The position numbers were made by a program, and so were the translations under genes. Under the pieces are notes generated by a model, which had not been told where the DNA came from, made no database searches, and saw nothing but the letters and a program-made list of their open reading frames with translations. A stretch of DNA of 64,000 bases from Cellulophaga sp. HaHa_2_95 (GTDB lineage: Bacteria > Bacteroidota > Bacteroidia > Flavobacteriales > Flavobacteriaceae), in NCBI RefSeq assembly GCF_019278565.1, contig NZ_CP058988.1:4402001-4466000 (forward strand), written 5' to 3'. Shown here piece after piece: positions 57,123 to 64,000 of this stretch; position 1 is the stretch's first letter; each line of letters begins with the position of its first letter.

Positions 57123-57154
57123 AAAATCCCACACCATACCAGTGTGGGATTTTA
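57123..57154. terminator. Bidirectional terminator between the haem-binding gene and the symporter
   Basis: AAAATCCCACAC, loop, GTGTGGGATTTT, closing the plus-strand haem-binding gene and the minus-strand carbohydrate operon. Confidence 0.85.
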
Positions 57155-57180
57155 AATTAACTCCACTCAACCGTACGTCT

Positions 57181-58818
57181 CTAATAAAACAATCCGTACA
57201 TAACAAAACAGGCTATAACTAACAAAATAGCTTGTACTCTAAAATTCTTATACCAAACTATACCTTTTAATTCTTTGGTTTCGTCTATCCAAATTTGCTT
57301 TGTCCACGTATTTTCTGCAACCTTATCTGCAGGTGGTGGCGCAGTTACGAAACTAACAACTACAGAAACAACCAAACTTATAATTAGTAACACAGGTGCT
57401 AATAGCAAAAAGTGAATATCTATTTTAACGCCTAATATATATTTTAACGTCATAATTGTTGCTGCAACAGCTAAACCCGCCATAAGACCACTAAAAGCGC
57501 CTTTAGCATTGGCTCTCTTCCAGAACAAACCAATAAAAAAGGTACCCACAATGGGCGGTGCTAAATAAGAAACTATTTCTTGGTAATACGCAATAAGCGA
57601 ATCAAACCTCTGAATATATGGAGCCCAAATTACAGCAATAATTAAAGTCACTATTGCTGTAATTTTACCCACTCTTACCTTTTTAGCGCTAGTCGCATTT
57701 TTATCTATCTTACTATAAAAATCCATAGTAAACAAAGTTGATACAGAACTAAGCGTTGCACTTAAAGTAGATGTTAAGGCAGAAATCATTGCCGACAAAA
57801 TAATACCAATAAGGCCAACGGGCAATAACTTAACAATAAGCCTTGGGTACACCTGATCTGTATTTATACCGTATTTTTCTTTTAAATCGATGCCACTTAT
57901 TAATTGATGCGGCAAATTCTCTACTCCAAAAAGGTTTATACCACGAGCGATTAATCCCGGAATTATAAAAATAAACAACGTAAATAGATACAAAAACCCT
58001 ACTAACAACACACCTTTTCTTCCGTGGTCTATAGATTTTGCAGACAACACACGTTGTACCATAACTTGATTGTTAGCCCAAAAGTAAAAACCTAGAATAG
58101 GTATACCAACCCACATTCCTAGCCAAGGTACTGTTGGGTCATCTAGAGGTCTGGTTAATTTTAACCAAACGCCATCGTTAAATTTATCTACGAAAGATTC
58201 CCATCCGCCAATACTACTAATAGCGTAGAACGATAAGATTGAAGAACCAATAATTAAAACAGCGGCTTGTATCATATCTGCATTAATAGCAGATGACAAC
58301 CCACCAATAATAGTATAACTACCAGCAACGGCAGCCATCCCTATAATAATCCAGATAATTTCTACCTCCGGAAAAATCATTTTAATAATTAGCGCGCCGG
58401 TATATAATGTTGCCGCTGCATCTAAAAAAACGTTTCCTATAATGGTTATAAAAGAGAAGTAGGTTCTGGACTTACCATCAAACCTACGCTCTAAAAATTC
58501 CGGCATTGTAAAAATTCCAGATTTTATATAGAACGGAAGAAAGAACATTGCAAAAAAGACCATTATTAAAACCGATATCCAGTTGTAATTAAATACGGCA
58601 ATACCACTTATGAATCCTTCTCCAGAATGCCCCATTAGGGTGGAACTAGACACACTAGCAGCAAATAATGACAACCCAACCATTGGCCAAGTTAAATTCC
58701 TACCAGCTAAAAAATAGTCATCAGAATTAGTACTTTTTCCGTTTTTTAAAGCCCACCAAATAATAAAAACAATGTAGAGAACTAGAACGGTAAGATCTGT
58801 ATAACTTAAGTTACTCAT
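57181..58818 (-). CDS. Sodium:solute symporter (SSS family), probably a sugar transporter
   Basis: The 545-residue product has about 14 membrane segments and SSS-family stretches: DYFLAGRNLTWPMVGLSLFA, SVSSSTLMGHSGEGF, PEFLERRFDGKSRTY, AVAGSYTIIGGLSSAI and MISALTSTLSATLSSVSTLF. SGLT-like members carry sugars with sodium. It is the last gene of the carbohydrate operon; its ATG is three bases from the stop codon of the upstream hydrolase gene, so co-translation is very likely. The natural substrate would be the product of the hydrolases, a mannose-containing oligosaccharide if the GH130 assignment holds. Confidence 0.92.
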   Translation of the reverse strand: MSNLSYTDLTVLVLYIVFIIWWALKNGKSTNSDDYFLAGRNLTWPMVGLSLFAASVSSSTLMGHSGEGFISGIAVFNYNWISVLIMVFFAMFFLPFYIKSGIFTMPEFLERRFDGKSRTYFSFITIIGNVFLDAAATLYTGALIIKMIFPEVEIIWIIIGMAAVAGSYTIIGGLSSAINADMIQAAVLIIGSSILSFYAISSIGGWESFVDKFNDGVWLKLTRPLDDPTVPWLGMWVGIPILGFYFWANNQVMVQRVLSAKSIDHGRKGVLLVGFLYLFTLFIFIIPGLIARGINLFGVENLPHQLISGIDLKEKYGINTDQVYPRLIVKLLPVGLIGIILSAMISALTSTLSATLSSVSTLFTMDFYSKIDKNATSAKKVRVGKITAIVTLIIAVIWAPYIQRFDSLIAYYQEIVSYLAPPIVGTFFIGLFWKRANAKGAFSGLMAGLAVAATIMTLKYILGVKIDIHFLLLAPVLLIISLVVSVVVSFVTAPPPADKVAENTWTKQIWIDETKELKGIVWYKNFRVQAILLVIACFVMYGLFY

Positions 58819-58821
58819 AAT

Positions 58822-60366
58822 TTAATAGTTGTAGGTTGTGTAAAGTAATACGCTTTTTGCAGGAATAGTTATTTGTTCTGATCCTGACATAAAACTTAAA
58901 TTGTTTTGTACCGCTTTAGGAAAATTGTTGTCATCTACAGGTCTATTGTTTTCACTGTATATAAATTTTTTAAAGCTTTTGTTTTTTAGGTTTTCTATGT
59001 CTAGTGTAAAAATTGCTTCTTTATCACTATTATTAACCACAGAAAAAGTAACATGATTAGTTGTAGACCAGCCAGAAACCATACGTACTTTGTTTATGTC
59101 TAATCCGGTAGTCTTTACAATTTTCATATCGTTTGCAAAATACCTTGTTAAAATAGACCACGTATAAAACCAAGGCCTTATATCTTCTTCTTTGGCATCA
59201 CCAGTTAGTTCTTTGCCAAGAATATTCCACATTCCCCATTTTTTAAGCTGATTTTTTTCTCCGGTATCACCATTGGTATGCATGGCATCATCTAATCCCC
59301 AAGCAATAACAGCATCAAAACCACTATTCATAGACTGGATTAGAACATCTGCCATATCTACACCATAGTCATAATCATAAATTGATAATTGACTATCTGG
59401 GCTTGCAAACGGATCTGCCTCGTACCTTTTTATATTTTCGTCTACGTATTTTTCAAACCCTATTTCTCCTAAAATAAAAGGCTTTCTAGCAACGCTATCA
59501 GCAAAAGATATCATAGCCGTGTAGTGTTTTTCAAAATCACCAGAACGCACAAATTCTTTAGTAGGATAATCGTGAACATCGTAAGCAGCAAGAACATCGC
59601 TTAATTGCAAAACAGATTCCTTTACCCACTCTGCACCAGTATACTTAGATTTATCATTATTAAAAGGCGTAGCATCTGGACCTATAACGTGCACTGGTGT
59701 TTTAAGTTTTTTAGATACAAATGCACTATCTAACTTTTTAACTCCAAGTTTCCACTCGTCCCAATTGCCATCTATAGAAGACCAATAACCATTAGGTTCG
59801 TTTACTAAATTGTAATATTTAATACAGCTATAGCCCTTTTTGTTCACTAGATAATCTACGTGTTGTGCAATGCTATTTAGCCATTTTGGATCTGTAGCAC
59901 CAGTAAAGGTATTTTGCATTTTTAAATGCGCATCATGTACTTTGTAAGGTTGCCCCCATTCACCAAGAATAACTTTTACGCCGTTTTCTTGGCAATAATC
60001 TAGCAGCTTGTATAAAGCGTGCATTTCCTGATTTTCAAAATTTAGTACAGGTTCTCCATTTGTATCAACGCCTTCTAAATACCTCCAATTTGCTTGGTCT
60101 AGTACACGTACTATTTGGGGTTTCATATAATCCAACCTTTTAAAAACAGTCTCCCATTTTTCCTCCGTCATGAGTAAGCCCCATTCTGCGTCATCTGCAT
60201 CTGCATGTGGGTACGCAGACCACTCCACTCCGTTGCCAATAAATTCGTCAGAAATAATGGTATTGGCATCAATTTTAACTAACCCCTTCTTTTTTACCGT
60301 TTGGCCAGATGCTAGCGGTAAAAAAAGAAGAAGTAAAATATAGTTAAATAGTTGCTTTTTAAGCAT
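58822..60366 (-). CDS. Glycoside hydrolase, clan-A-like TIM barrel, exported (copy 1)
   Basis: The 514-residue product has a signal peptide (about 1-21, ending LASG) and a barrel domain with the acid/base in YNLVNEPNGYW (about residue 188) and the nucleophile in FILGEIGFEKYV (about residue 299). An N-terminal stretch reads IGNGVEWSAYPHADADD and MKPQIVRVLDQANWRYLEG, and a C-terminal beta domain (about 420-514) follows. I do not recognise the family number; the NEP and GEIG placement is that of clan GH-A. It overlaps the GH130 gene by 8 bases. It is a paralogue of the lipoprotein at 61467-62990, with which it shares the same motif order and spacing. Confidence 0.82.
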   Translation of the reverse strand: MLKKQLFNYILLLLFLPLASGQTVKKKGLVKIDANTIISDEFIGNGVEWSAYPHADADDAEWGLLMTEEKWETVFKRLDYMKPQIVRVLDQANWRYLEGVDTNGEPVLNFENQEMHALYKLLDYCQENGVKVILGEWGQPYKVHDAHLKMQNTFTGATDPKWLNSIAQHVDYLVNKKGYSCIKYYNLVNEPNGYWSSIDGNWDEWKLGVKKLDSAFVSKKLKTPVHVIGPDATPFNNDKSKYTGAEWVKESVLQLSDVLAAYDVHDYPTKEFVRSGDFEKHYTAMISFADSVARKPFILGEIGFEKYVDENIKRYEADPFASPDSQLSIYDYDYGVDMADVLIQSMNSGFDAVIAWGLDDAMHTNGDTGEKNQLKKWGMWNILGKELTGDAKEEDIRPWFYTWSILTRYFANDMKIVKTTGLDINKVRMVSGWSTTNHVTFSVVNNSDKEAIFTLDIENLKNKSFKKFIYSENNRPVDDNNFPKAVQNNLSFMSGSEQITIPAKSVLLYTTYNY

Positions 60367-61405
60367 TTTTTAATTCGTTTAATAATTCATCAATATTACA
60401 AGTTGCAAGACCTACATACCTGTCTGCAGCGCCATAATATACATATAAAGTATCCTCAATAATCATATTTCCTGTTGGAAAAACACAACCCTTATAAAAG
60501 CCATCAATTTCATAATCGTGCTCTGGTTCCATAATCCAATTGGTTAATCTAGATTTTACAATTGTTGGATCTTCTAAATCTAAAAGAGCCGCACCAACAC
60601 GGTAATATCCTAGTCCGCCATTTTCTACACCATGGTATATAATTAGCCACCCGTCTTTGGTTTTTAAAGGAGGTGTACTACCGCCAATTTTTTCTTCCCA
60701 AGTGCCATTTATACCCGCTAACAATAATGTGCTTGGTTCTTCCCAAACCATTAAGTCATCAGAAAAACGAAGCCAAATAGAAGGCTTGTCGCAACCGTAT
60801 TCTTCACCAATCCATTCTTTTGGCCTGTGTAGCATTGCAAATTTTCCATTTATTTTTTCAGGAAAAATAATAACATCTCTATCATCTAAATTACTCTGAG
60901 TAATTCTACCTAAACGTCTGTATTCTTTAAAGTCTTTAGTTAAAAGTAAGCCCGAGTTTGCAATGTTATTTTTTAAAACCAAAGGCGCATCTTTATCGCA
61001 TTCTGGCAATAAAATTTCATCGTGGTCAAAGTTCCAGTATTGCCCTGGAGGATGAGGTCTGTAGGCGTAAGTAATGTAAAATTCGTCTCCAAATTTTACA
61101 ATTCTAGGATCTTCTACTGCGCCCATATCAGGACCATCTATACTTGGACTAAAAGCTGGTTTGTTAGAAGTACGCGTAAAATTAATACCATCTGTGCTAG
61201 TGGCTAAACCAAAACGTATTTGATGTTCTTTATCGTTTCCGGCAGCTCTATATAGCATATAAAATGTACCCTCTTCATACCAAACTCCAGGGTTACATAC
61301 TACTAAGCTTTCCCAGTCGTTTGCTGGATTTGGACTTAAAACTGGGTTGTTTTTGTTTTTTATTAGGCGTAATAATCCTGTTTTGTTTTCTTCTACAGTA
61401 TTCAT
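60359..61405 (-). CDS. GH130 family beta-mannoside phosphorylase
   Basis: GH130 enzymes use phosphate to cleave beta-mannosides, mostly from the non-reducing end, releasing mannose 1-phosphate. The 348-residue product has the five-bladed propeller features AVEDPRIVKFGDEFYITYAY, DRDVIIFPEKINGKFAMLHRP, EKIGGSTPPLKTKDGWLIIYHG and DTLYVYYGAADRYVGLAT. The EDPR and RDVIIFPEKI segments are the family signature. No signal peptide, so it acts in the cytoplasm on imported oligosaccharides. The exact linkage (beta-1,4 or beta-1,2, mannose or GlcNAc next to it) cannot be read. It overlaps the 3' end of its operon neighbour and follows the other hydrolase by 61 bases. Confidence 0.93.
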   Translation of the reverse strand: MNTVEENKTGLLRLIKNKNNPVLSPNPANDWESLVVCNPGVWYEEGTFYMLYRAAGNDKEHQIRFGLATSTDGINFTRTSNKPAFSPSIDGPDMGAVEDPRIVKFGDEFYITYAYRPHPPGQYWNFDHDEILLPECDKDAPLVLKNNIANSGLLLTKDFKEYRRLGRITQSNLDDRDVIIFPEKINGKFAMLHRPKEWIGEEYGCDKPSIWLRFSDDLMVWEEPSTLLLAGINGTWEEKIGGSTPPLKTKDGWLIIYHGVENGGLGYYRVGAALLDLEDPTIVKSRLTNWIMEPEHDYEIDGFYKGCVFPTGNMIIEDTLYVYYGAADRYVGLATCNIDELLNELKNA

Positions 61406-61466
61406 TCTAATTTTTATTTCCTTATTTATAAATTATGTTGATTAATTTAGTTCTTGAACTTATAGA

Positions 61467-62990
61467 TTACTCCATATTCGTAAATAGAATAAAAGACTCA
61501 CCTTCTAGCGTCATTTTTACACCGTCTTTAAAGTTTAGTTCTACGTTATTTTCCATTGGTGTAGCAAAACCATTCTCGTCTACTTCACCAACAAAAGAGC
61601 CATCTGCATTGGACTTGTAACTGTATTTATTTGCTGTAATATTGCCTATAAAATCAGATTTTAAATTAAGCTCATACGTTGAGTAATGCGAGTTAACAAT
61701 GGCAATTGTTTGCTTACCATTGTAAGTACCTACTACTGCGCGCAACCCTTTTTTATCAGGTAATTCTACGTTGTAAATATCACTCCCCGCAGGAAAAAAA
61801 CGTGTTAATAATGATACAGGGTAGAAGTATGGTCTTATAGCTTCATCTGCAGCATTACCTGTATGCTCTTCTCCTAAGATGTTCCAGAATCCCCAACGTT
61901 TTAATTTATCAGATTGGTAATCTCCATTGTCTGGACTGTTGTACATAGCGTCATCCATATTCCAAACCAAAGAACCAGAATATCCTTCGCGCATTGCTTG
62001 TATTAAAGCATCGGCCATATCTATACCGTAAAATGCTTTGTAAATCATCATATTTGAATCTTCACCAGCATATGGGTCGTTTGCAATTGCTTCCTCGTTT
62101 TCTAACTTTAATTGCGCATCTACCTCTGTGTATTTAAAGCCTATTTCACCTAAAACAATACGCTTGTCTGCAGGCGTTTCCTTTTTGTAAGCTCTAAGCA
62201 TTTGTGCAAATTCGCCATTACGAATTAATTGCTGTTGCGGGTATACGTGAATGTCATATAAACCAACATTATCTCCTAAATCTGCTTCCGTTTTTGTAAA
62301 CCAATCTGTTTGACTAGCAGTGTTAAAAACTGCAATATCTGGCCCCATAACTTTTAGATCTGCCAAGTTGTATTTTTTCATCTCTTCTAAATAGGCTAGT
62401 TGTACATTTTTCCAAATGTTGTAATCTCCTTTAGTACTAGACCAGTCGCCATTAGGTTCGTTAATAATGTTTATTGTTTTTATGCAAGTGTACCCTTTTT
62501 CGTTCACCAAATGATTTAAGAATTTTACAGAGTTTTCAATCCACTCCATATCTATAGTACTAATATCATCAGTAAAACTGTGCCCCCATTCGCCATAAGT
62601 AATTTCTATATCGCGGTCTTTGGCGTAGTCTAACATTTTAAAAAGCGAAACCGTTTTTGTTGTCTCGTCATACGTACCATTATTGTCATAAGACCAAGAA
62701 GGATTTGTTACAATTCTTAAAAACGGAGGACGCATAAAATCTATACGACTAAATAAGGTGTTCCAATCCGCATCGCTAAGTGTTTCTGTTCCTAGCCAAG
62801 TTGGTGTCATTTCATAACCACCCCATTGTGCACCATTACCCACAAAGTTTGTAGAAACAAATTCTTCTGTTAATATTATTTCTCTATTTTTTTCTGTTGA
62901 AGTAGGTGTAGGTTCATCATCATCGCAACTTGCTATAAGTAGCAGCATTGGAAATACAGCGGCAAATATATTTTTTAGCATCATATTCAT
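61467..62990 (-). CDS. Glycoside hydrolase, clan-A-like TIM barrel, lipoprotein (copy 2)
   Basis: The 507-residue product has a lipoprotein signal (LLLIASCDDDEP, Cys at about 22), so it is anchored to a membrane, probably facing out given the Asp-rich run after the cysteine. That run is like the export signals of surface lipoproteins in Bacteroidetes. Barrel motifs are NIINEPNGDW (acid/base, about residue 176) and VLGEIGFKYTEVDAQL (nucleophile, about residue 280), with VGNGAQWGGYEMTPTW near the start and SLVWNMDDAMYNSPDNGDY after. It is a paralogue of the exported hydrolase at 58822-60366; the two flank GH130. I could not assign a family number. Confidence 0.82.
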   Translation of the reverse strand: MNMMLKNIFAAVFPMLLLIASCDDDEPTPTSTEKNREIILTEEFVSTNFVGNGAQWGGYEMTPTWLGTETLSDADWNTLFSRIDFMRPPFLRIVTNPSWSYDNNGTYDETTKTVSLFKMLDYAKDRDIEITYGEWGHSFTDDISTIDMEWIENSVKFLNHLVNEKGYTCIKTINIINEPNGDWSSTKGDYNIWKNVQLAYLEEMKKYNLADLKVMGPDIAVFNTASQTDWFTKTEADLGDNVGLYDIHVYPQQQLIRNGEFAQMLRAYKKETPADKRIVLGEIGFKYTEVDAQLKLENEEAIANDPYAGEDSNMMIYKAFYGIDMADALIQAMREGYSGSLVWNMDDAMYNSPDNGDYQSDKLKRWGFWNILGEEHTGNAADEAIRPYFYPVSLLTRFFPAGSDIYNVELPDKKGLRAVVGTYNGKQTIAIVNSHYSTYELNLKSDFIGNITANKYSYKSNADGSFVGEVDENGFATPMENNVELNFKDGVKMTLEGESFILFTNME

Positions 62991-63040
62991 TTCTTTAGTA
63001 TTATTATGTCATCTTGCCATAATAGCAAGATGACAATCTA

Positions 63041-64000
63041 TTATTTACTTAAATTATACCACATCTTGTTAGACATATGTGCGGTCTCTTCATAGCTATA
63101 ATTGGTGTCGGTCCAGTTGTATAATTCTGATAAATACTCAACTTCTGCAGCCAATACAATTTCTGTTTCCGAATTAACCTCTAGCGTTAATACAAATTCT
63201 GCACCAGTGCTATCTGTAATAGTTACTGTGTCTCCTACAAGTTCCCAAGTTCCTGTGCCTGTAGGTACTTTTCTAAATCTGCTATTGAACTCGGTTTCTG
63301 GCCAGCTAGTGTCATCAGAAATAAAGTTACCGTGCTCACCGTCTGCACCGGAATTATTTTCATATGTTCCGTAAGGGTTGTCTCCATTTTTACCATCAAC
63401 AATAAATGAAATTGTATTATCTAGTTCTTTACTTGCACTAGGCAAATAATTGTTTAATAGTTCGGTCTTATCCCAGCCCCAAGTTTCCCAAGTGAACATA
63501 TCACAGTAAACACTTATTCCGCCAACGGTCCAAGTTCCTGCAATAGAGACATCACTTAAGTCTATATCTATTTGTAGATTAATAGTCCAAGTAGCGCTTT
63601 CTCCTGTTTCTGAAGTAACATTTATAGTAGTTGTATTTGCTGTTGAAAAATCTAAAGTGCTACCAACACTACTATCTGTAGTTGCAGCGTAAGACACATT
63701 TAAACTAGTAAGTTCTATTGTAGAAATATTTGCACCATTATCGGCTATTTTAACTGTAATTTCTTTAGTATCGTTATCTATTTGTGTGTCGCCTACTTGA
63801 TCCGCAACAGTTAATCCTGTAATACTGTTTCCTGTTTGTATAATGCGTTCTTTAGTCAATGTATACCAAGTTACCTTAGACATATGCGCTAGTTCTTCAT
63901 AACTCCAATCCGTATCTGTCCAACTAAAATTATCTGCTAAATAAGGAATAGCTGTTTTTAAATTAACCTCGTTAGTTTCAGTAAGTAGTTCTAAATCTAA
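63041..64000 (-). CDS. Secreted repeat-containing protein of the carbohydrate operon, 5' part missing
   Basis: The frame is open to the window edge, well upstream of the ATG at 63883, so the protein continues beyond the window and the N-terminus is unseen. The visible 319 residues contain a beta-rich region with SITGLTVADQVGDTQIDN and NVTSETGESATWTINLQI (bacterial Ig or DUF5018-like), then a domain with IAGTWTVGGISVYCDMFTW and GTGTWELVGDTVTITDSTG (lipocalin-like look). It ends NYSYEETAHMSNKMWYNLSK. A matching stretch, DWSYEELAHMSKVTWYTLTK, occurs about 280 residues earlier, so the module is duplicated. Many Thr and Asp suggest a surface protein that binds the polysaccharide. It lies 50 bases upstream of the lipoprotein hydrolase gene. 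Confidence 0.75.
   Translation of the reverse strand, partial: LDLELLTETNEVNLKTAIPYLADNFSWTDTDWSYEELAHMSKVTWYTLTKERIIQTGNSITGLTVADQVGDTQIDNDTKEITVKIADNGANISTIELTSLNVSYAATTDSSVGSTLDFSTANTTTINVTSETGESATWTINLQIDIDLSDVSIAGTWTVGGISVYCDMFTWETWGWDKTELLNNYLPSASKELDNTISFIVDGKNGDNPYGTYENNSGADGEHGNFISDDTSWPETEFNSRFRKVPTGTGTWELVGDTVTITDSTGAEFVLTLEVNSETEIVLAAEVEYLSELYNWTDTNYSYEETAHMSNKMWYNLSK
63044..63145 (-). repeat. C-terminal copy of the internal protein repeat
   Basis: Encodes the ending LSELYNWTDTNYSYEETAHM then SNKMWYNLSK. It matches the segment at 63854-63952 over about 30 residues with W, D, Y, EE, AHMS and WY in register. Confidence 0.7.
63854..63952 (-). repeat. Upstream copy of the internal protein repeat
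   Basis: Encodes YLADNFSWTDTDWSYEELAH then MSKVTWYTLTKE, in the same frame and about 280 codons before the second copy. The full repeat unit is probably longer but its other boundary is outside the window. Confidence 0.7.

Noticed and set aside
1..64000. CRISPR arrays, insertion sequences, prophage genes, riboswitches
   Set aside because: I looked for regular repeats with spacers, transposase motifs with flanking inverted repeats, phage structural genes and known riboswitch cores such as TPP or cobalamin, and saw none.

Overview
The window is chromosomal DNA from a member of the Bacteroidetes, most likely a marine Flavobacteriaceae. The base composition is AT-rich. The evidence is an alternative complex III (act) operon, a PorT-family barrel together with a type IX secretion cargo carrying a C-terminal sorting domain, S2 with a GIGP-type C-terminal extension, paired ExbD proteins, and promoters of the TTTG-N19-TAnnTTTG kind in place of sigma70 -35/-10 boxes. 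I cannot name the genus from the sequence alone. Base composition and gene style look uniform, and I see no insertion sequence, prophage, CRISPR array or rRNA operon.

Layout. 1-6.7 kb (minus): actA-actB-actC-actD of the respiratory quinol-oxidising complex, with actD cut by the window start. 6.9-12.2 kb: a small SPOR-domain secreted protein, then the translation/transcription operon rimP-nusA-infB (minus) and tRNA-Gln. 12.4-19.3 kb: a giant DUF2723 membrane protein, a thioredoxin-fold protein without its cysteines, a membrane-anchored metallophosphoesterase, cutC and a Tat-exported glycosylasparaginase. 19.3-25.5 kb (plus): polA, then the ribosomal genes rplM-rpsI, rpsB and tsf. 25.9-31.2 kb: a large secreted Asp-box propeller/CBM6 protein and an M61 lipoprotein peptidase. 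31.3-38.3 kb (plus): pyrH-frr, an MMPL/RND exporter, asnS and rpoN. 38.4-44.2 kb: a PAP2-like membrane protein, a PorT-family barrel, an exbB/exbD/exbD energising module, tRNA-Ser, and the tatD-ansA pair. 44.2-50.3 kb: an aspartic protease, a di-haem peroxidase lipoprotein and sucA-sucB (2-oxoglutarate dehydrogenase). 50.4-57.1 kb: small conserved proteins, an amidohydrolase, sugar nucleotide genes (a DegT aminotransferase and galE), waaA and a haem-binding protein.

57.2-64.0 kb (minus) is the most distinctive accessory block. It is the downstream part of what looks like a polysaccharide-utilisation operon: a repeat-containing secreted protein cut by the window end, two related clan-A-like glycoside hydrolases (one lipoprotein, one with an ordinary signal peptide) on either side of a cytoplasmic GH130 phosphorylase, and a sodium:solute symporter. 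The arrangement reads as outside or cell-surface cleavage, uptake, and phosphorolysis inside, and GH130 points to a beta-mannoside substrate. No SusC/SusD pair lies inside the window; if present it would be beyond 64 kb.

Most of the window is core housekeeping. The observations most worth a second look are the hydrolase pair and the duplicated module in the last 7 kb, the GIGP domain on ActC, the hairpin in the rimP leader, the cysteine-less thioredoxin, the cysteine-rich insertion in the DegT aminotransferase, and the secreted propeller/CBM6 protein.
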